From positions 186,001-250,000 of the forward strand of contig CBDFMS010000021.1 in assembly GCA_965249735.1 (NCBI GenBank): a stretch of 64,000 bases of DNA, given 5' to 3'. The DNA comes from JANQSS01 sp965249735. GTDB lineage: Bacteria; Bacteroidota; Bacteroidia; Chitinophagales; Saprospiraceae. Under the pieces are notes generated by a model. It saw only the letters and a program-made list of their open reading frames with translations, searched no databases and was not told where the DNA came from. Of the stretch, positions 52,999-62,732 are shown piece after piece (positions within the stretch are counted from its first letter, which is position 1; every line of letters starts with the position of its first letter). The position numbers were made by a program, and so were the translations under genes.

Positions 52999-53236
52999 AT
53001 TATTTTTTTATCTTATCTTTATTTAATTGGTTGCAAGCAAGATATATATAAAAAATAAATAATACATAACGTGCTGTGCAAAAGAGTGGCAAAGGTAACT
53101 TCTTTCTTGGTATTGGCAAAGTCGAGATTCACCATATATCATTCTTTCCTGGAAGATCATATTCCGTTCCATCGACATTGGAGCTTTTCGCTCGCTCTGC
53201 TTACATGACAAACAATATTTTAATTCCACCAGGAGT

Positions 53237-53270
53237 TTTGTGCTATACATGAATAATACGACTATTTTTG
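53237..53270 (+). promoter_or_regulatory. Promoter TTTG-N22-TATTTTTG four bases before the SPOR gene ATG
   Basis: TTTG (53237-53240) and TATTTTTG (53263-53270), 22-base spacer, then GTCT and ATG 53275. The expected transcription start falls at or within a couple of bases of the ATG, a leaderless message. Confidence 0.55.
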
Positions 53271-53274
53271 GTCT

Positions 53275-53685
53275 ATGAAATGGATGATTGCAATATGTAT
53301 GTTTTGGCTCGGGGGTTCAGCAATTGCCCAGATAACTATTGAAGAGCCTCTGGTCATGGATAGAATAATCCAAGACTACGCTGATCTATATGCCGCAGAT
53401 GAAGAGATAGAAGGATGGTCCATACTAGTCGGCTTGAACAGGGATCGTCGGAAATTTGATCAGATCCAAAGTGGTTTCAGGTACCGTTTTCCGGAATTCC
53501 AAGAATATATTGAATGGCGTTTTGAAAACCCTTATTACAAGTTAATTGTTGGAGCATTTACAGACCGAAAGTCCTCCTTGCCACTTTTACATAAAATTCG
53601 CAAGTCCTATTCAGGAGCATTTCAAGTTAAAAACACATTTCCACGTGAGGACGTCATTCGTTTTCGCAGGCTTGTGCAATTATGA
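53275..53685 (+). CDS. SPOR-like domain protein
   Basis: 136 residues. Signal peptide (WMIAICMFWLGGSAIAQ) and one SPOR-like unit: IEGWSILVGLNRDRRKFDQI, FRYRFPEFQEYIEWRFENPY, YKLIVGAFTDRKSSLPLL, KIRKSYSGAFQVKN. SPOR domains bind denuded glycan strands at the septum; Bacteroidota encode many such small secreted forms. It overlaps rodA by four bases (ATGA), so it is co-translated with the wall polymerase, which supports a role in cell-wall elongation. Confidence 0.85.
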   Translation: MKWMIAICMFWLGGSAIAQITIEEPLVMDRIIQDYADLYAADEEIEGWSILVGLNRDRRKFDQIQSGFRYRFPEFQEYIEWRFENPYYKLIVGAFTDRKSSLPLLHKIRKSYSGAFQVKNTFPREDVIRFRRLVQL

Positions 53686-55085
53686 GTTTAAAACTATCGA
53701 AACGAGGAAAGAGTTTTGACTGGATTACACTAACTATTTATTTAGCTTTAATCTTTATTGGTTGGCTGATGATTTATTCATCAAGCGCTACTGCTGAATC
53801 GACATGGCTGCCCAATTTGACGGAATTACATGGCAAACAATTGCTTTGGATCATCCTTTCGCTCACTTCATTGTTAGCCACCCTTCTAATTCCATTTATT
53901 TTTTGGAGAAACTTTTCTTTTATTATATACTTCTTATCCTTACTTGTTTTAGTTGGTGTATTATTTTTTGGAAAAGAAATAAAAGGGGCACAGTCATGGT
54001 TTAGTATTGGCGCATTTACTTTTCAACCTGCAGAATTTGCTAAAATGGCTACGGCCTTGGCAGTTGCAGCTTACACAGCCAGCACCAATTTTAAAATCAC
54101 AAATCGTCGTTCCTTAATTACCGGGATTGGGTTATTTTTAGTGCCTGCATTCCTCATCCTATTGCAACCTGACGCCGGATCAACTCTTGTGTTTTTTTCT
54201 TTTTTTATATTATTTTATCGCCTGGGGTTGTGGAATGGGTATTTCATCACCTTTTTTTCAGCGATGGCTCTATTTATTTTTTCCACTATCTACGGACCAT
54301 TACTCGTATCGGTGGCGCTGCTTATAATTGCCAGTACCCTTCTGTTTTATAATTTGCAACTATCTTCCCCAATATATACAGTCATTTTCCTTGCCAGCCT
54401 CATTTCAGCTGCTGTTATAGCAGAACTATATGACCAAAAGACACTACCTATTATTCTAAGCACTGCGGTTTTCATTTTAATGGCAATCATCACGGTTCTT
54501 AATAAAAAATTCAAACTTTTAGGCATTATTACTCCATTGGTTATCGGTGGAGCATTATTTGCATATTCAACAAATTTTTTAATTAATAATCTACTCGAAG
54601 CCCATCAGCAAGAACGGATTAATGTGTGGTTGCAGCCCGATAAATGTGATCCTCGCGGGTCTCTTTACAACGTCATCCAATCTAAAGTAGCTATAGGCAG
54701 TGGTGGACTAGTTGGGAAAGGATTTTCACAAGGCAGCATGACAAAATTAAATTATGTGCCTGAACAAAGCACAGATTTCATTTTTTGCACCGTCGGGGAA
54801 GAACAAGGGTTTTTGGGTGTATTTGGTGTGTTGATTTTATATGTCGTCTTCATCGGACGCATATTCATTTTGTCAGAGCAAAGTCGAAAACCATTTATTC
54901 GAAACTATGGCTATCTTTTAGGTGGATTATTATTCTTTCACTTTTTTATCAATATCGGGATGACCATGGGCCTGGTCCCAATTATAGGAATTCCATTACC
55001 ATTTTTAAGTTATGGCGGCAGCAGCCTCATCTTCTTTTCGATAATGATTGGTATATTTTTACGACTACAACAGGATGATCGATAA
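53682..55085 (+). CDS. rodA: SEDS peptidoglycan polymerase RodA
   Basis: 467 residues with about 12 helices. SEDS signatures: GAQSWFSIGAFTFQPAEFAKM near 102-122 (with the KxxW/QPSE-type block), LLQPDAGSTLVFF near 161-173 (catalytic Asp), QERINVWLQPDKCDPRG, SKVAIGSGGLVGKGFSQGS, PEQSTDFIFCTVGEEQGFLG and GIPLPFLSYGGSS near 440. It polymerises lipid II at the elongation complex. The loop between helices five and eight holds an extra hydrophobic block (about residues 190-285), longer than in E. coli RodA. Confidence 0.94.
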   Translation: MSLKLSKRGKSFDWITLTIYLALIFIGWLMIYSSSATAESTWLPNLTELHGKQLLWIILSLTSLLATLLIPFIFWRNFSFIIYFLSLLVLVGVLFFGKEIKGAQSWFSIGAFTFQPAEFAKMATALAVAAYTASTNFKITNRRSLITGIGLFLVPAFLILLQPDAGSTLVFFSFFILFYRLGLWNGYFITFFSAMALFIFSTIYGPLLVSVALLIIASTLLFYNLQLSSPIYTVIFLASLISAAVIAELYDQKTLPIILSTAVFILMAIITVLNKKFKLLGIITPLVIGGALFAYSTNFLINNLLEAHQQERINVWLQPDKCDPRGSLYNVIQSKVAIGSGGLVGKGFSQGSMTKLNYVPEQSTDFIFCTVGEEQGFLGVFGVLILYVVFIGRIFILSEQSRKPFIRNYGYLLGGLLFFHFFINIGMTMGLVPIIGIPLPFLSYGGSSLIFFSIMIGIFLRLQQDDR

Positions 55086-55167
55086 AGAAAGCACGTGAAC
55101 GCTTTATCCAGCCGCCATAAATCTATGTGTGAATTTCCAGAATGTGGATTAAAAATTGATTGACCGC

Positions 55168-56769
55168 CTATCCCTGAGGAGCTGCGTCTAAAATCTCTTT
55201 ATTGGCCTTATCCTCGAACATCTTGAAATTTTCATTGAATGCCTTGGCTAGATTTCGCGCTTTTTCATCATAGGACGATTTATCTGACCATGTTTTTCTC
55301 GGATCCAATATGTCACTAGGCACTCCGGGACAAGAAGTAGGCATATTTAATCCAAAGATCTCGTGTGTCTCATAGCCCACATCATCGAGGCCACCGGTTA
55401 ATGCCGCGGTTATCATCGCACGCGTGTATTTCAATGAAATTCGCGACCCTTCACCATATTCTCCACCTGTCCATCCCGTATTTATCAGCCAGATTTGCGT
55501 TTCATGATGTTCCATTTTGTCACCTAACATTTCAGCATACTGCGTCGGGTGCAGTGGAAGAAACGGTGCGCCAAAACATGCGGAAAATGTAGTTAGTGGT
55601 TCATTAATCCCATCCTCAGTTCCAGCCACTTTTGCCGTATATCCGGAAATAAAATGATACATAGCCTGGCCCGTAGTCAATTTTGAAATTGGAGGTAATA
55701 CACCAAAGGCATCAGCCGTCAGAAAAAATATGTTTTCCGGATGTCCTCCCTGTGATCCCTCCATCATATTTTCAATATGATAAATGGGGTACGATACCCG
55801 TGTATTAGGTGTCACTGAATCGTCCATAAAATTCACAACACGGCTTCCTTCAAAAAAGCGGATATTCTCCAAAATAGCGCCATGACGAATAGCACGATAT
55901 ATATCCGGTTCTTTCTCCTCGGTTAGGTCGATGGTTTTTGCATAACATCCCCCTTCAAAGTTAAAGACGCCATTCTCTGACCAACCATGTTCATCATCCC
56001 CGATTAGTTGTCGATTGGGGTCTGCCGACAACGTTGTCTTACCTGTACCTGATAAACCAAAAAATACGGCCGTGTCACCATTAGCTCCAACATTTGCTGA
56101 ACAATGCATGCTCAGTACATTATAGATGTGCGGTAGGATGAAATTGAGCGCAGAAAATATACCTTTTTTTATCTCGCCGGTATACGCCGTGCCACCGATT
56201 ATAATCGATTTTCGTTCAAAATTGAGAATTGCAAAATTGGGCTGTCTCGTTCCATCTATTGCCGGATCAGCTTTGAAACCCGGTGCGCATAAGATATTCC
56301 ACTCCGGATCAAACGATAGAATTTCTTCTGAACCAAGTCGCAAAAACATATTATGCGCAAATTGATTGCTCCATGGATACTCAGACACCAAGCGAATATT
56401 CAGTCTATACTTTTCATCGGCACATGCATACACATCTCGAACATAGATATCCTGTTCGTTTAGGTAGGCTGCCACCTTGTTGTAGAGCACGTCGAACTGC
56501 TCCGGCGCATAAGGCATATTAATGTCATTCCAATCAACTGCGTCTGTTGAAACCGCATCTTTGACGATGAACCTATCTTTTGGAGAACGCCCGGTAAACT
56601 TGCCAGTATCCACACAGATAGCACCAAATTCACTCAAAACCCCCATGTCCTTTTTAATCGCATGCTCTACCAGAGCCTCAGGTGAGAGATTCCAATAGGT
56701 CATTTTTGATGTCTTGATCCCGATGGATTCAAGGTTAGCCGTGGGATTGTGTTTTCCTACAATTTTCAT
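55168..56769 (-). CDS. pckA: Phosphoenolpyruvate carboxykinase (ATP)
   Basis: 533 residues. P-loop GLSGTGKTTLSADPNR near 237-252, the PEPCK-specific FEGGCYAKTIDLTEEKEP, metal-binding IGDDEHGW, and RFIVKD with FTGRSPKDRF at the N-terminus. It converts oxaloacetate to PEP with ATP in gluconeogenesis (or the reverse in anaplerosis). A -7 promoter box (TACCTTTG) lies 30 bp upstream. Confidence 0.97.
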   Translation of the reverse strand: MKIVGKHNPTANLESIGIKTSKMTYWNLSPEALVEHAIKKDMGVLSEFGAICVDTGKFTGRSPKDRFIVKDAVSTDAVDWNDINMPYAPEQFDVLYNKVAAYLNEQDIYVRDVYACADEKYRLNIRLVSEYPWSNQFAHNMFLRLGSEEILSFDPEWNILCAPGFKADPAIDGTRQPNFAILNFERKSIIIGGTAYTGEIKKGIFSALNFILPHIYNVLSMHCSANVGANGDTAVFFGLSGTGKTTLSADPNRQLIGDDEHGWSENGVFNFEGGCYAKTIDLTEEKEPDIYRAIRHGAILENIRFFEGSRVVNFMDDSVTPNTRVSYPIYHIENMMEGSQGGHPENIFFLTADAFGVLPPISKLTTGQAMYHFISGYTAKVAGTEDGINEPLTTFSACFGAPFLPLHPTQYAEMLGDKMEHHETQIWLINTGWTGGEYGEGSRISLKYTRAMITAALTGGLDDVGYETHEIFGLNMPTSCPGVPSDILDPRKTWSDKSSYDEKARNLAKAFNENFKMFEDKANKEILDAAPQG

Positions 56770-56798
56770 GATCGCGAAATTTGATTGAAAATAGATCG

Positions 56799-56806
56799 CA
56801 AAGGTA
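56799..56806 (-). promoter_or_regulatory. -7 box TACCTTTG for pckA
   Basis: Exact TAnnTTTG on the minus strand; predicted leader about 23 bases to the ATG at 56769. A partner TTG at 17-23 bases is not present. Confidence 0.35.
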
Positions 56807-56857
56807 GGTATTAAACAAGCTAAATTCTGTTAATACAGCGGCAAAATCGCCCAAGTT

Positions 56858-57742
56858 TTATCGTGCGTGTTTCAGAAAATGTGTTGCCGTTTTTCGTACA
56901 TGGTAATATGGTTCTGGTATTCCATTAAAGCTTTCGTAGAATCGACGCACACCTGGGATGGAAGACCCTTCAAAATCAAATACTTCAACGGATTCTTTAT
57001 GTGTCCTAATCAATTCTGTTATAGCCATCGAGGCGGTACCAACGGTTTTGGATACCGGATCCAATTCAATTGGAAGTAGATAATATAATCGGTCTCCATC
57101 GAGGCCATATAATAAACAGTAAATAATATTTTCTTCTTGTGACACACTTACAACCCCAATGCTGCCATATGTTTTGGATGCATTTATGAGTTTATTGATA
57201 CGATCTAAACTTGGAAGATTTCCGTCTGTTAGTTTTTCAGATATTAATTTAGATATGGTTGCCCATGTATCGAATTCCGACAATATTAAATGTTCGTTTT
57301 TGGCCTTTTTTAAATCTCTTCTTCGATTTTTCGAGAATTGTGAAATTAAATCATCCATTGGTGCTTGAATCGGCAAGATGAGATTAGTTTTTTCCTTTGC
57401 GGTTTTAAGGGTGTTTGGGCTATGAAAAGTATAGTCCACGTGAATGTGACGGTAAAATAACTTCTTGAAATAAGCGTCAGTTTCTACAGGCTCCCTGGAA
57501 AACACACCCAATTGCTGAACCATCAGGGGTTGATAGACATATGAGATGCCCCATTTTCGGCGAAAAGGGACTGGCATAACGGCCTCATAATCACCCATTA
57601 CCAAGGCATACCAATTATCACACATGGCATCGAGATACCATGAATAAGCGTAAATTTTTCGTGCCAATGATTGATTGATGCACCGATCATAAGCTGTTAC
57701 ATCAAGTCGATCTCTGGGAATTGAATGAATCAAATTTGCCAC
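56858..57742 (-). CDS. FemAB/GNAT-like acyltransferase of unknown substrate
   Basis: 294 residues with the double-GNAT layout of FemAB-like proteins. WYLDAMCDNWYALVMGDYEA and MPVPFRRKWGISYVYQPLMV form the first half; SQFSKNRRRDLKKAKNEH near 134-151 and FDFEGSSIPGVRRFYESF near 260-277 are typical of the Acetyltransf_6/BioF2-like second half. A role in cell-envelope or peptide modification is plausible by family only. The start is GTG 57742, preceded at four bases by a TAGGTTTG promoter box. It lies downstream of the sigma-factor gene but behind its terminator. Confidence 0.8.
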   Translation of the reverse strand: MANLIHSIPRDRLDVTAYDRCINQSLARKIYAYSWYLDAMCDNWYALVMGDYEAVMPVPFRRKWGISYVYQPLMVQQLGVFSREPVETDAYFKKLFYRHIHVDYTFHSPNTLKTAKEKTNLILPIQAPMDDLISQFSKNRRRDLKKAKNEHLILSEFDTWATISKLISEKLTDGNLPSLDRINKLINASKTYGSIGVVSVSQEENIIYCLLYGLDGDRLYYLLPIELDPVSKTVGTASMAITELIRTHKESVEVFDFEGSSIPGVRRFYESFNGIPEPYYHVRKTATHFLKHAR

Positions 57743-57746
57743 AGTC

Positions 57747-57754
57747 CAAACCTA
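57747..57754 (-). promoter_or_regulatory. -7 box TAGGTTTG four bases before the GTG start
   Basis: On the minus strand TAGGTTTG, GACT, GTG. The box overlaps the tail of the rpoE terminator's U-tract. No TTG is found at 17-23 bases upstream; that space is taken by the hairpin. Confidence 0.45.
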
Positions 57755-57784
57755 ATAAAAAAAGGGGCGATCAGAAATCGCCCC
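57755..57784 (-). terminator. Rho-independent terminator of the ECF sigma gene
   Basis: A perfect 8-bp stem (GGGGCGAT / ATCGCCCC) with a 5-base loop followed by TTTTTTTAT, 47 bp after the sigma-factor stop codon. Confidence 0.92.
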
Positions 57785-57830
57785 TGGATTTATTATTGTA
57801 GACTAGACATTTAGTCTGTTCGTGGTTTAA

Positions 57831-58412
57831 CTACTGCAAGATTACATGGTTCTCTTCCACCATTTTGCGGATGTTGATCAGAGCATATCGCATACGTCCT
57901 AATGCCGTATTAATACTGACTCTTGTCAACAAGGATATTTCTTTAAAAGACATATCGGCATAATGGCGAAGCATAACGACCTCGCGTTGCTCAGGTGGCA
58001 ATTGGTCAATGAGCTTTCGCACTTTTGCATGGGTCTGATTTTTGATCAGAGCATCTTCACAGTTCGGATCTGGGTTTTCAATGACATCAAAAATGTCAAA
58101 TTCATCCGTTGGATATATGACAGAACGCCTTTTGGCCTTTCTAAAATGATCCACGCACATATTGTAGGCTATACGCATAGCCCATTGCTGGAATTTGCCT
58201 TCGTGGTTGTACTTTCCTTTACGGATTGTCTTGATAATCTTGATAAATACTTCCTGAAAGATATCTTCTGCCTGACTTTGGTCTTTGACAAATAGATAAA
58301 TCGAAGTGTAAATCTTGTCTTTGTGTCGATTTAGGAGGATTTCGAAGGCCTTATCCTGGCCATCAAGATACTGCTGTATCAGGTCCTTATCGCTTAACTC
58401 GCTAAAGTTCAT
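57831..58412 (-). CDS. ECF RNA polymerase sigma factor
   Basis: 193 residues with sigma2 (NRHKDKIYTSIYLFVKDQSQ, AEDIFQEVFIKIIK, FQQWAMRIAYNMCVDHFRKA) and sigma4 (QLPPEQREVVMLRHYADMSF, KEISLLTRVSINTALGRMRY). It directs RNA polymerase to a specific promoter set. No anti-sigma gene follows; a strong terminator closes the gene, so control is by a distant partner or by transcription. The 285 bp ahead contain no consensus promoter that I can see, in keeping with regulated expression. Confidence 0.95.
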   Translation of the reverse strand: MNFSELSDKDLIQQYLDGQDKAFEILLNRHKDKIYTSIYLFVKDQSQAEDIFQEVFIKIIKTIRKGKYNHEGKFQQWAMRIAYNMCVDHFRKAKRRSVIYPTDEFDIFDVIENPDPNCEDALIKNQTHAKVRKLIDQLPPEQREVVMLRHYADMSFKEISLLTRVSINTALGRMRYALINIRKMVEENHVILQ

Positions 58413-58697
58413 AGTCTAAAAGGTTGTCTTAATGAATCTAGTTTCGAGTAAGTTTTCTAAGCGATAAGCGTATTATTTTGATTTGATACTAAGTCAGTAA
58501 ATAAATTATGGTAAGTCGAATATATGGCACATTTTTATTTCCCGTCTGTCTTAAGCATTTTGTTAACATAAAATTAACGAACGTCACAAAGAGGAATGTA
58601 CTGCTTTTAAAACTTCAAATATCATGCCATTTGTAAGAATACTTTGACGCCTCCAAACTTCTGCTCATCTTTATGGGTTTGAATAATTTGAAAGTAC

Positions 58698-61535
58698 GTG
58701 CCGCGCAAAAAAACTGTTAATCAAGCCAATTTTTCTGAAAAGAGTGGCATCTGGATCAAAGGTGCCAATATGCACAACCTCAAGGATGTTGAGGTGGTCA
58801 TACCTAAATATAAGATGATTGCAGTTACAGGTTTATCTGGAAGTGGGAAGTCTTCTCTCATTATGGATACACTTTATGCGGAAGGTCAGCGACGATATGT
58901 AGAAAGTTTGTCGGCCTACGCCAGACAATTTCTTGCTCGGATGAAAAAGCCTGACGTAGATTTCATCAAGGGCCTGTGTCCTGCCATAGCGGTCGAACAG
59001 AAAGTTGTAACGGGCAACTCCCGCAGTACTGTTGGGTCAATGACCGAGCTCTTTGATTTGTTACGTGTTCTCTATGCCCGCATTGGGAAAACATATTCTC
59101 CGATTTCAGGAAAGGAAGTTAAACAGGATACCACAAGTGATGTCGTAGACTATGTAGCGAAACAAAAGAAAGGGAGTAAAATTCTAGTGCTCTCACCACT
59201 CAATCTGCATTATTCAAACAGGTCATTACGGCAACAGCTCGATATTTTAGTTCAGAAAGGGTATGCGCGCGTGCTTTTAGATGGCAACATGGAATACATT
59301 GACGAAGTATTACAATCGCTATCAAAGGCTGATTTGGATAAGAAACTGGAAGCCTGGCAGGATCGTATGTCCATTCTCATTGATCGGCTCGTCACCGATG
59401 CAGATGATCTTGAAAACATGAAGCGATTAGCCGATTCGATCCAAACGGCCATGGCTGAAAGTGAAGGCGGTTGTGTTATAAAAATAATCGATGGAAAAAG
59501 TCGCTCATTCAGTTCCCGTCTCGAAATGGATGGTCTCACTTTTCCGGAGTTGAACCCACAACTTTTCAATTACAATAACCCCTATGGAGCATGTCCCAGC
59601 TGTGAAGGCTATGGCATGATGATTGGAATCGATGTTCGAAAAGTCATCCCGGATGAAAATAAGAGTTTAATCGATGGTGCTGTTGCCTGTTGGAATGGGG
59701 AAAAGTCCGGAAGCTACTTACAGGCATTGATCCTGGCTGCTGAAAAACACAAAATCTCAATTCACAAAGCGTATAAACAACTTCCCGAGAAAAAAAAGGA
59801 TCTCATTTGGAATGGAACAAAGGATTTTGGAGGCATCTATGATTACTTTGACGATCTTGAATCCCATTCTTATAAAATTCAAAATCGCGTTCTACTCGCC
59901 CGATTTCGAGGCAGGACAATTTGTCGAACCTGTCAGGGACATCGTTTGCGCAAAGAATCGACCTATGTTAAAATTGGTGGAAAGCATGTTGGAGAGCTGA
60001 TCGAGCTTCCATTGAAAGATTTACAGACGCATTTTGAAGAACTCCAATTTTCGGCCTACGATAAAGAGGTGAGCAAACGCCTTTTATATGAAATTAATAC
60101 TCGACTAAGTACGATGAATCGCATTGGGCTGGGTTATCTAACATTAAATCGTACGGCTAATACACTCAGCGGCGGTGAAACACAACGCATTAATCTCACC
60201 AGATTACTGGGAAGTAATTTGTCCGATAGTCTCTACATACTCGATGAACCCAGTATCGGCTTACATTCAAAAGATACTGAAGCCTTGGTTGACGTGCTTC
60301 ATGAATTGAGAGACCTTGGCAACACAATCATCGTGGTCGAGCATGAAGAAGAAGTCATACGTAAGTCCGATCATATCCTAGACATGGGACCTGGGGCAGG
60401 TATCCACGGTGGCACAGTGCTTTATAGTGGCTCTTATGGAAAATTTCAAACCGGAGCAGACACACTAACCGCCAAATACCTTGAAGGCAGTATGCGTGTC
60501 ACCCGCGAGCAAACCGGACGTCCAGTAACGAATAAACTACTGTTGAAAGGAGCTTCTCACCACAATTTGCAAAATATAGATGTCACGTTTCCTTTAAATA
60601 TGATGACCGTCATAACCGGTGTTTCTGGTAGTGGGAAATCCACACTCTTACAAGGCATTTTGTATCCCGAGATGCGAAAACGATTGGGTCTTTCGATCAA
60701 AAGCCATGCGGGCTGGTTTAGAAGTCTGGAAGGTGATTTAGGGCTTGTTTCAGATGTTGAATATGTCAGTCAAAAGCCCATAGGTCGTTCCTCAAGATCA
60801 AATCCCGTGACATATATTAAAGCCTATGACGCGATCCGGCAATTGTTCATGAAACAGCATTTGTCGCGTGTACGAGCATATAAACCCAAGCACTTTTCAT
60901 TCAATGTAGATGGCGGTAGATGTGACAACTGCAAAGGAGAAGGTTCGACCACAGTAGAAATGCAGTTTTTAGCCGATATCAATTTAACCTGTGAGGTATG
61001 CAAAGGCCGTCGATTCAAAGATGAGGTTCTTGAAGTCCGAATTAATGGAAAAAACATTTATGATGTCCTTTCCTTGAGTGTAGAAGAAGCCATGGAATTT
61101 TTTACAGAATTCCCGGAAATAGTTTCTGCCCTACAACCTTTGATGGATGTCGGCTTGGAGTACATTCATTTGGGACAACCTTCTTCAACACTTTCAGGAG
61201 GTGAGGCTCAACGACTAAAGCTGGCCTATTTTTTGTCAAAAGAACGGCACAATGAACATATCCTGTTTCTATTCGATGAACCAACAACAGGATTACATTT
61301 TCACGATGTGAATAAATTATTGGGGGCTCTGGATATGTTGATTGCCCGCGGTAATACTGTCATAATCATCGAACATAATATGGATGTTATTGCTAACGCA
61401 GACTGGATAATCGATCTTGGGCCTGGTGGCGGCGATGAAGGCGGAAACCTCGTTTTTGAAGGTTCTGTAAAAGAACTATTAAAAAATAAAAAATCTGAAA
61501 CCTCCAAATATCTCCGACTTCGTCAATCCGTTTGA
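58698..61535 (+). CDS. uvrA: Excinuclease ABC subunit A
   Basis: 945 residues from a GTG. Two ABC modules: first Walker A GLSGSGKSSLI near 45-55 with EGQRRYVESLSAYARQFL, first zinc site (CPSCEGYGMMIG, CRTCQGHRL), signature LSGGETQRINLTRLLG; second Walker A GVSGSGKSTLLQG near 641-653, second zinc module (CDNCKGEGSTTVEM, CEVCKGRRF) and signature LSGGEAQRLKLAYFLS. It scans DNA for bulky damage and loads UvrB. Bacteroidota often carry two uvrA paralogues, and some loops here (AVEQKVVTGNSRSTVGSMTE) differ from the classical NPRSTVGT form, so this could be the second type. Confidence 0.95.
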   Translation: MPRKKTVNQANFSEKSGIWIKGANMHNLKDVEVVIPKYKMIAVTGLSGSGKSSLIMDTLYAEGQRRYVESLSAYARQFLARMKKPDVDFIKGLCPAIAVEQKVVTGNSRSTVGSMTELFDLLRVLYARIGKTYSPISGKEVKQDTTSDVVDYVAKQKKGSKILVLSPLNLHYSNRSLRQQLDILVQKGYARVLLDGNMEYIDEVLQSLSKADLDKKLEAWQDRMSILIDRLVTDADDLENMKRLADSIQTAMAESEGGCVIKIIDGKSRSFSSRLEMDGLTFPELNPQLFNYNNPYGACPSCEGYGMMIGIDVRKVIPDENKSLIDGAVACWNGEKSGSYLQALILAAEKHKISIHKAYKQLPEKKKDLIWNGTKDFGGIYDYFDDLESHSYKIQNRVLLARFRGRTICRTCQGHRLRKESTYVKIGGKHVGELIELPLKDLQTHFEELQFSAYDKEVSKRLLYEINTRLSTMNRIGLGYLTLNRTANTLSGGETQRINLTRLLGSNLSDSLYILDEPSIGLHSKDTEALVDVLHELRDLGNTIIVVEHEEEVIRKSDHILDMGPGAGIHGGTVLYSGSYGKFQTGADTLTAKYLEGSMRVTREQTGRPVTNKLLLKGASHHNLQNIDVTFPLNMMTVITGVSGSGKSTLLQGILYPEMRKRLGLSIKSHAGWFRSLEGDLGLVSDVEYVSQKPIGRSSRSNPVTYIKAYDAIRQLFMKQHLSRVRAYKPKHFSFNVDGGRCDNCKGEGSTTVEMQFLADINLTCEVCKGRRFKDEVLEVRINGKNIYDVLSLSVEEAMEFFTEFPEIVSALQPLMDVGLEYIHLGQPSSTLSGGEAQRLKLAYFLSKERHNEHILFLFDEPTTGLHFHDVNKLLGALDMLIARGNTVIIIEHNMDVIANADWIIDLGPGGGDEGGNLVFEGSVKELLKNKKSETSKYLRLRQSV

Positions 61536-61910
61536 ATTTATTACGCTCTTCAATATAATTGACAAATTTTAACTTCAAGTCTTTAATGATTATATTTATT
61601 ATTCTCATTGCTTGTATAATTCGTTTTTGTCTTGTGAGGCAAACCTGTGAATTACATTTCAAATAAAATATTTAATAAAATAAAAAATATAATCATTATA
61701 GTTTATTCATATCGGATTACATGATGGGGACTGGGGATTATAATAGTGTAGGAATAGTCAGTTAAGCAACATCAATTTTTTTGTGCTTTTTATGCAATTC
61801 TCTGGCAGACTACACAGATCGAATGTGATATGCTTATCTTCGAATGGGTTGAATAGTGGATACCATTTAAATTAAACGATATTTGCATTTCTTTATTTGA
61901 AATTTCGTTT
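61536..61910. other. AT-rich intergenic region after uvrA
   Basis: About 375 bp. I see no gene, no consensus promoter and no hairpin with a T-run. A GATATTTGC near 61880 is the closest to a -7 box. Confidence 0.35.
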
Positions 61911-62732
61911 ATGTTGCAACAAAAGACAATCTGGATTACGGGTGCCTCTTCAGGAATAGGAGAAGGGTTGGCCTTGGCTTTGAGTCATGGCAACAACAAT
62001 TTAATTTTATCGGCAAGAAGGGTTGATGAGTTGAATCGTGTAAAGGCAAATTGTGGAGGAGATAAAGATCGTATTATGATCTTGCCAATGGACATGAATG
62101 AACGTACTGGTATGACGAGCCTTGCTAGTCAGGTGAAAGATAAATTTGGTGTTCCGGATGTTGTCATATTAAATGCCGGAATAAGTAATCGGTCCTATAT
62201 CAAGGATACATCTTTTGACGTCTTTCAGCGTGTTATGGACGTCAACTTTTTTGGTAACGTCTCGCTGTCAAAAGCAGTAATCCCTCACTTTATTCAAAAT
62301 GGAGGAGGCCGATTCGTCATTATTTCAAGTCTTAGTGGAAAATTTGCTTCCCCGGGTCGTGGAGCATATGCCTCTTCAAAACATGCCTTGCATGGATATT
62401 TCGATACTTTGCGCATGGAACACCACCGGGATAATATCAAAGTCTTACTAGTCTGTCCGGGTTTCGTCCAGACAAAAGTCACAATAAACTCCCTTACCGG
62501 AGATGGGAAACCACAAGGAAAATTGGACAAGACAACAGCAAATGGTATGCTCGTTTCCGAAGCTACTGCTCGAATTATTCGAGGTATAGAACGCGACAAA
62601 CAAGAAATATCCTTCGGTGGTCGTGAACGGATCGGTCTTTTTATCAAACGATTTTTTCCTTCTTTACTGAATAAAATAGTCTTGATGTCAGAAAAAGAAT
62701 GGAAATTGGACAACACAGTTGACAAATCATGA
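61911..62732 (+). CDS. Short-chain dehydrogenase/reductase
   Basis: 273 residues, classical SDR. Cofactor motif TGASSGIGEG near 11-20, NAGISNRSYI near 89-98, catalytic Ser in IISSLSGKFASPGRG and YASSKHALHG (Tyr/Lys), then CPGFVQTKVTIN. Arg after the first strand (SARRVDEL) suggests NADP. The C-terminal helix RIGLFIKRFFPSLLNKIVLM may touch the membrane, as in DHRS7-like enzymes. Substrate unknown, perhaps a lipid or sterol-like ketone. The stop overlaps cysQ by four bases. Confidence 0.9.
   Translation: MLQQKTIWITGASSGIGEGLALALSHGNNNLILSARRVDELNRVKANCGGDKDRIMILPMDMNERTGMTSLASQVKDKFGVPDVVILNAGISNRSYIKDTSFDVFQRVMDVNFFGNVSLSKAVIPHFIQNGGGRFVIISSLSGKFASPGRGAYASSKHALHGYFDTLRMEHHRDNIKVLLVCPGFVQTKVTINSLTGDGKPQGKLDKTTANGMLVSEATARIIRGIERDKQEISFGGRERIGLFIKRFFPSLLNKIVLMSEKEWKLDNTVDKS

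Noticed and set aside
53023..53250. 75-residue minus-strand frame between the PpiD gene and the SPOR gene
   Set aside because: Low-complexity composition, no recognisable motif, and it overlaps the SPOR gene's promoter region.
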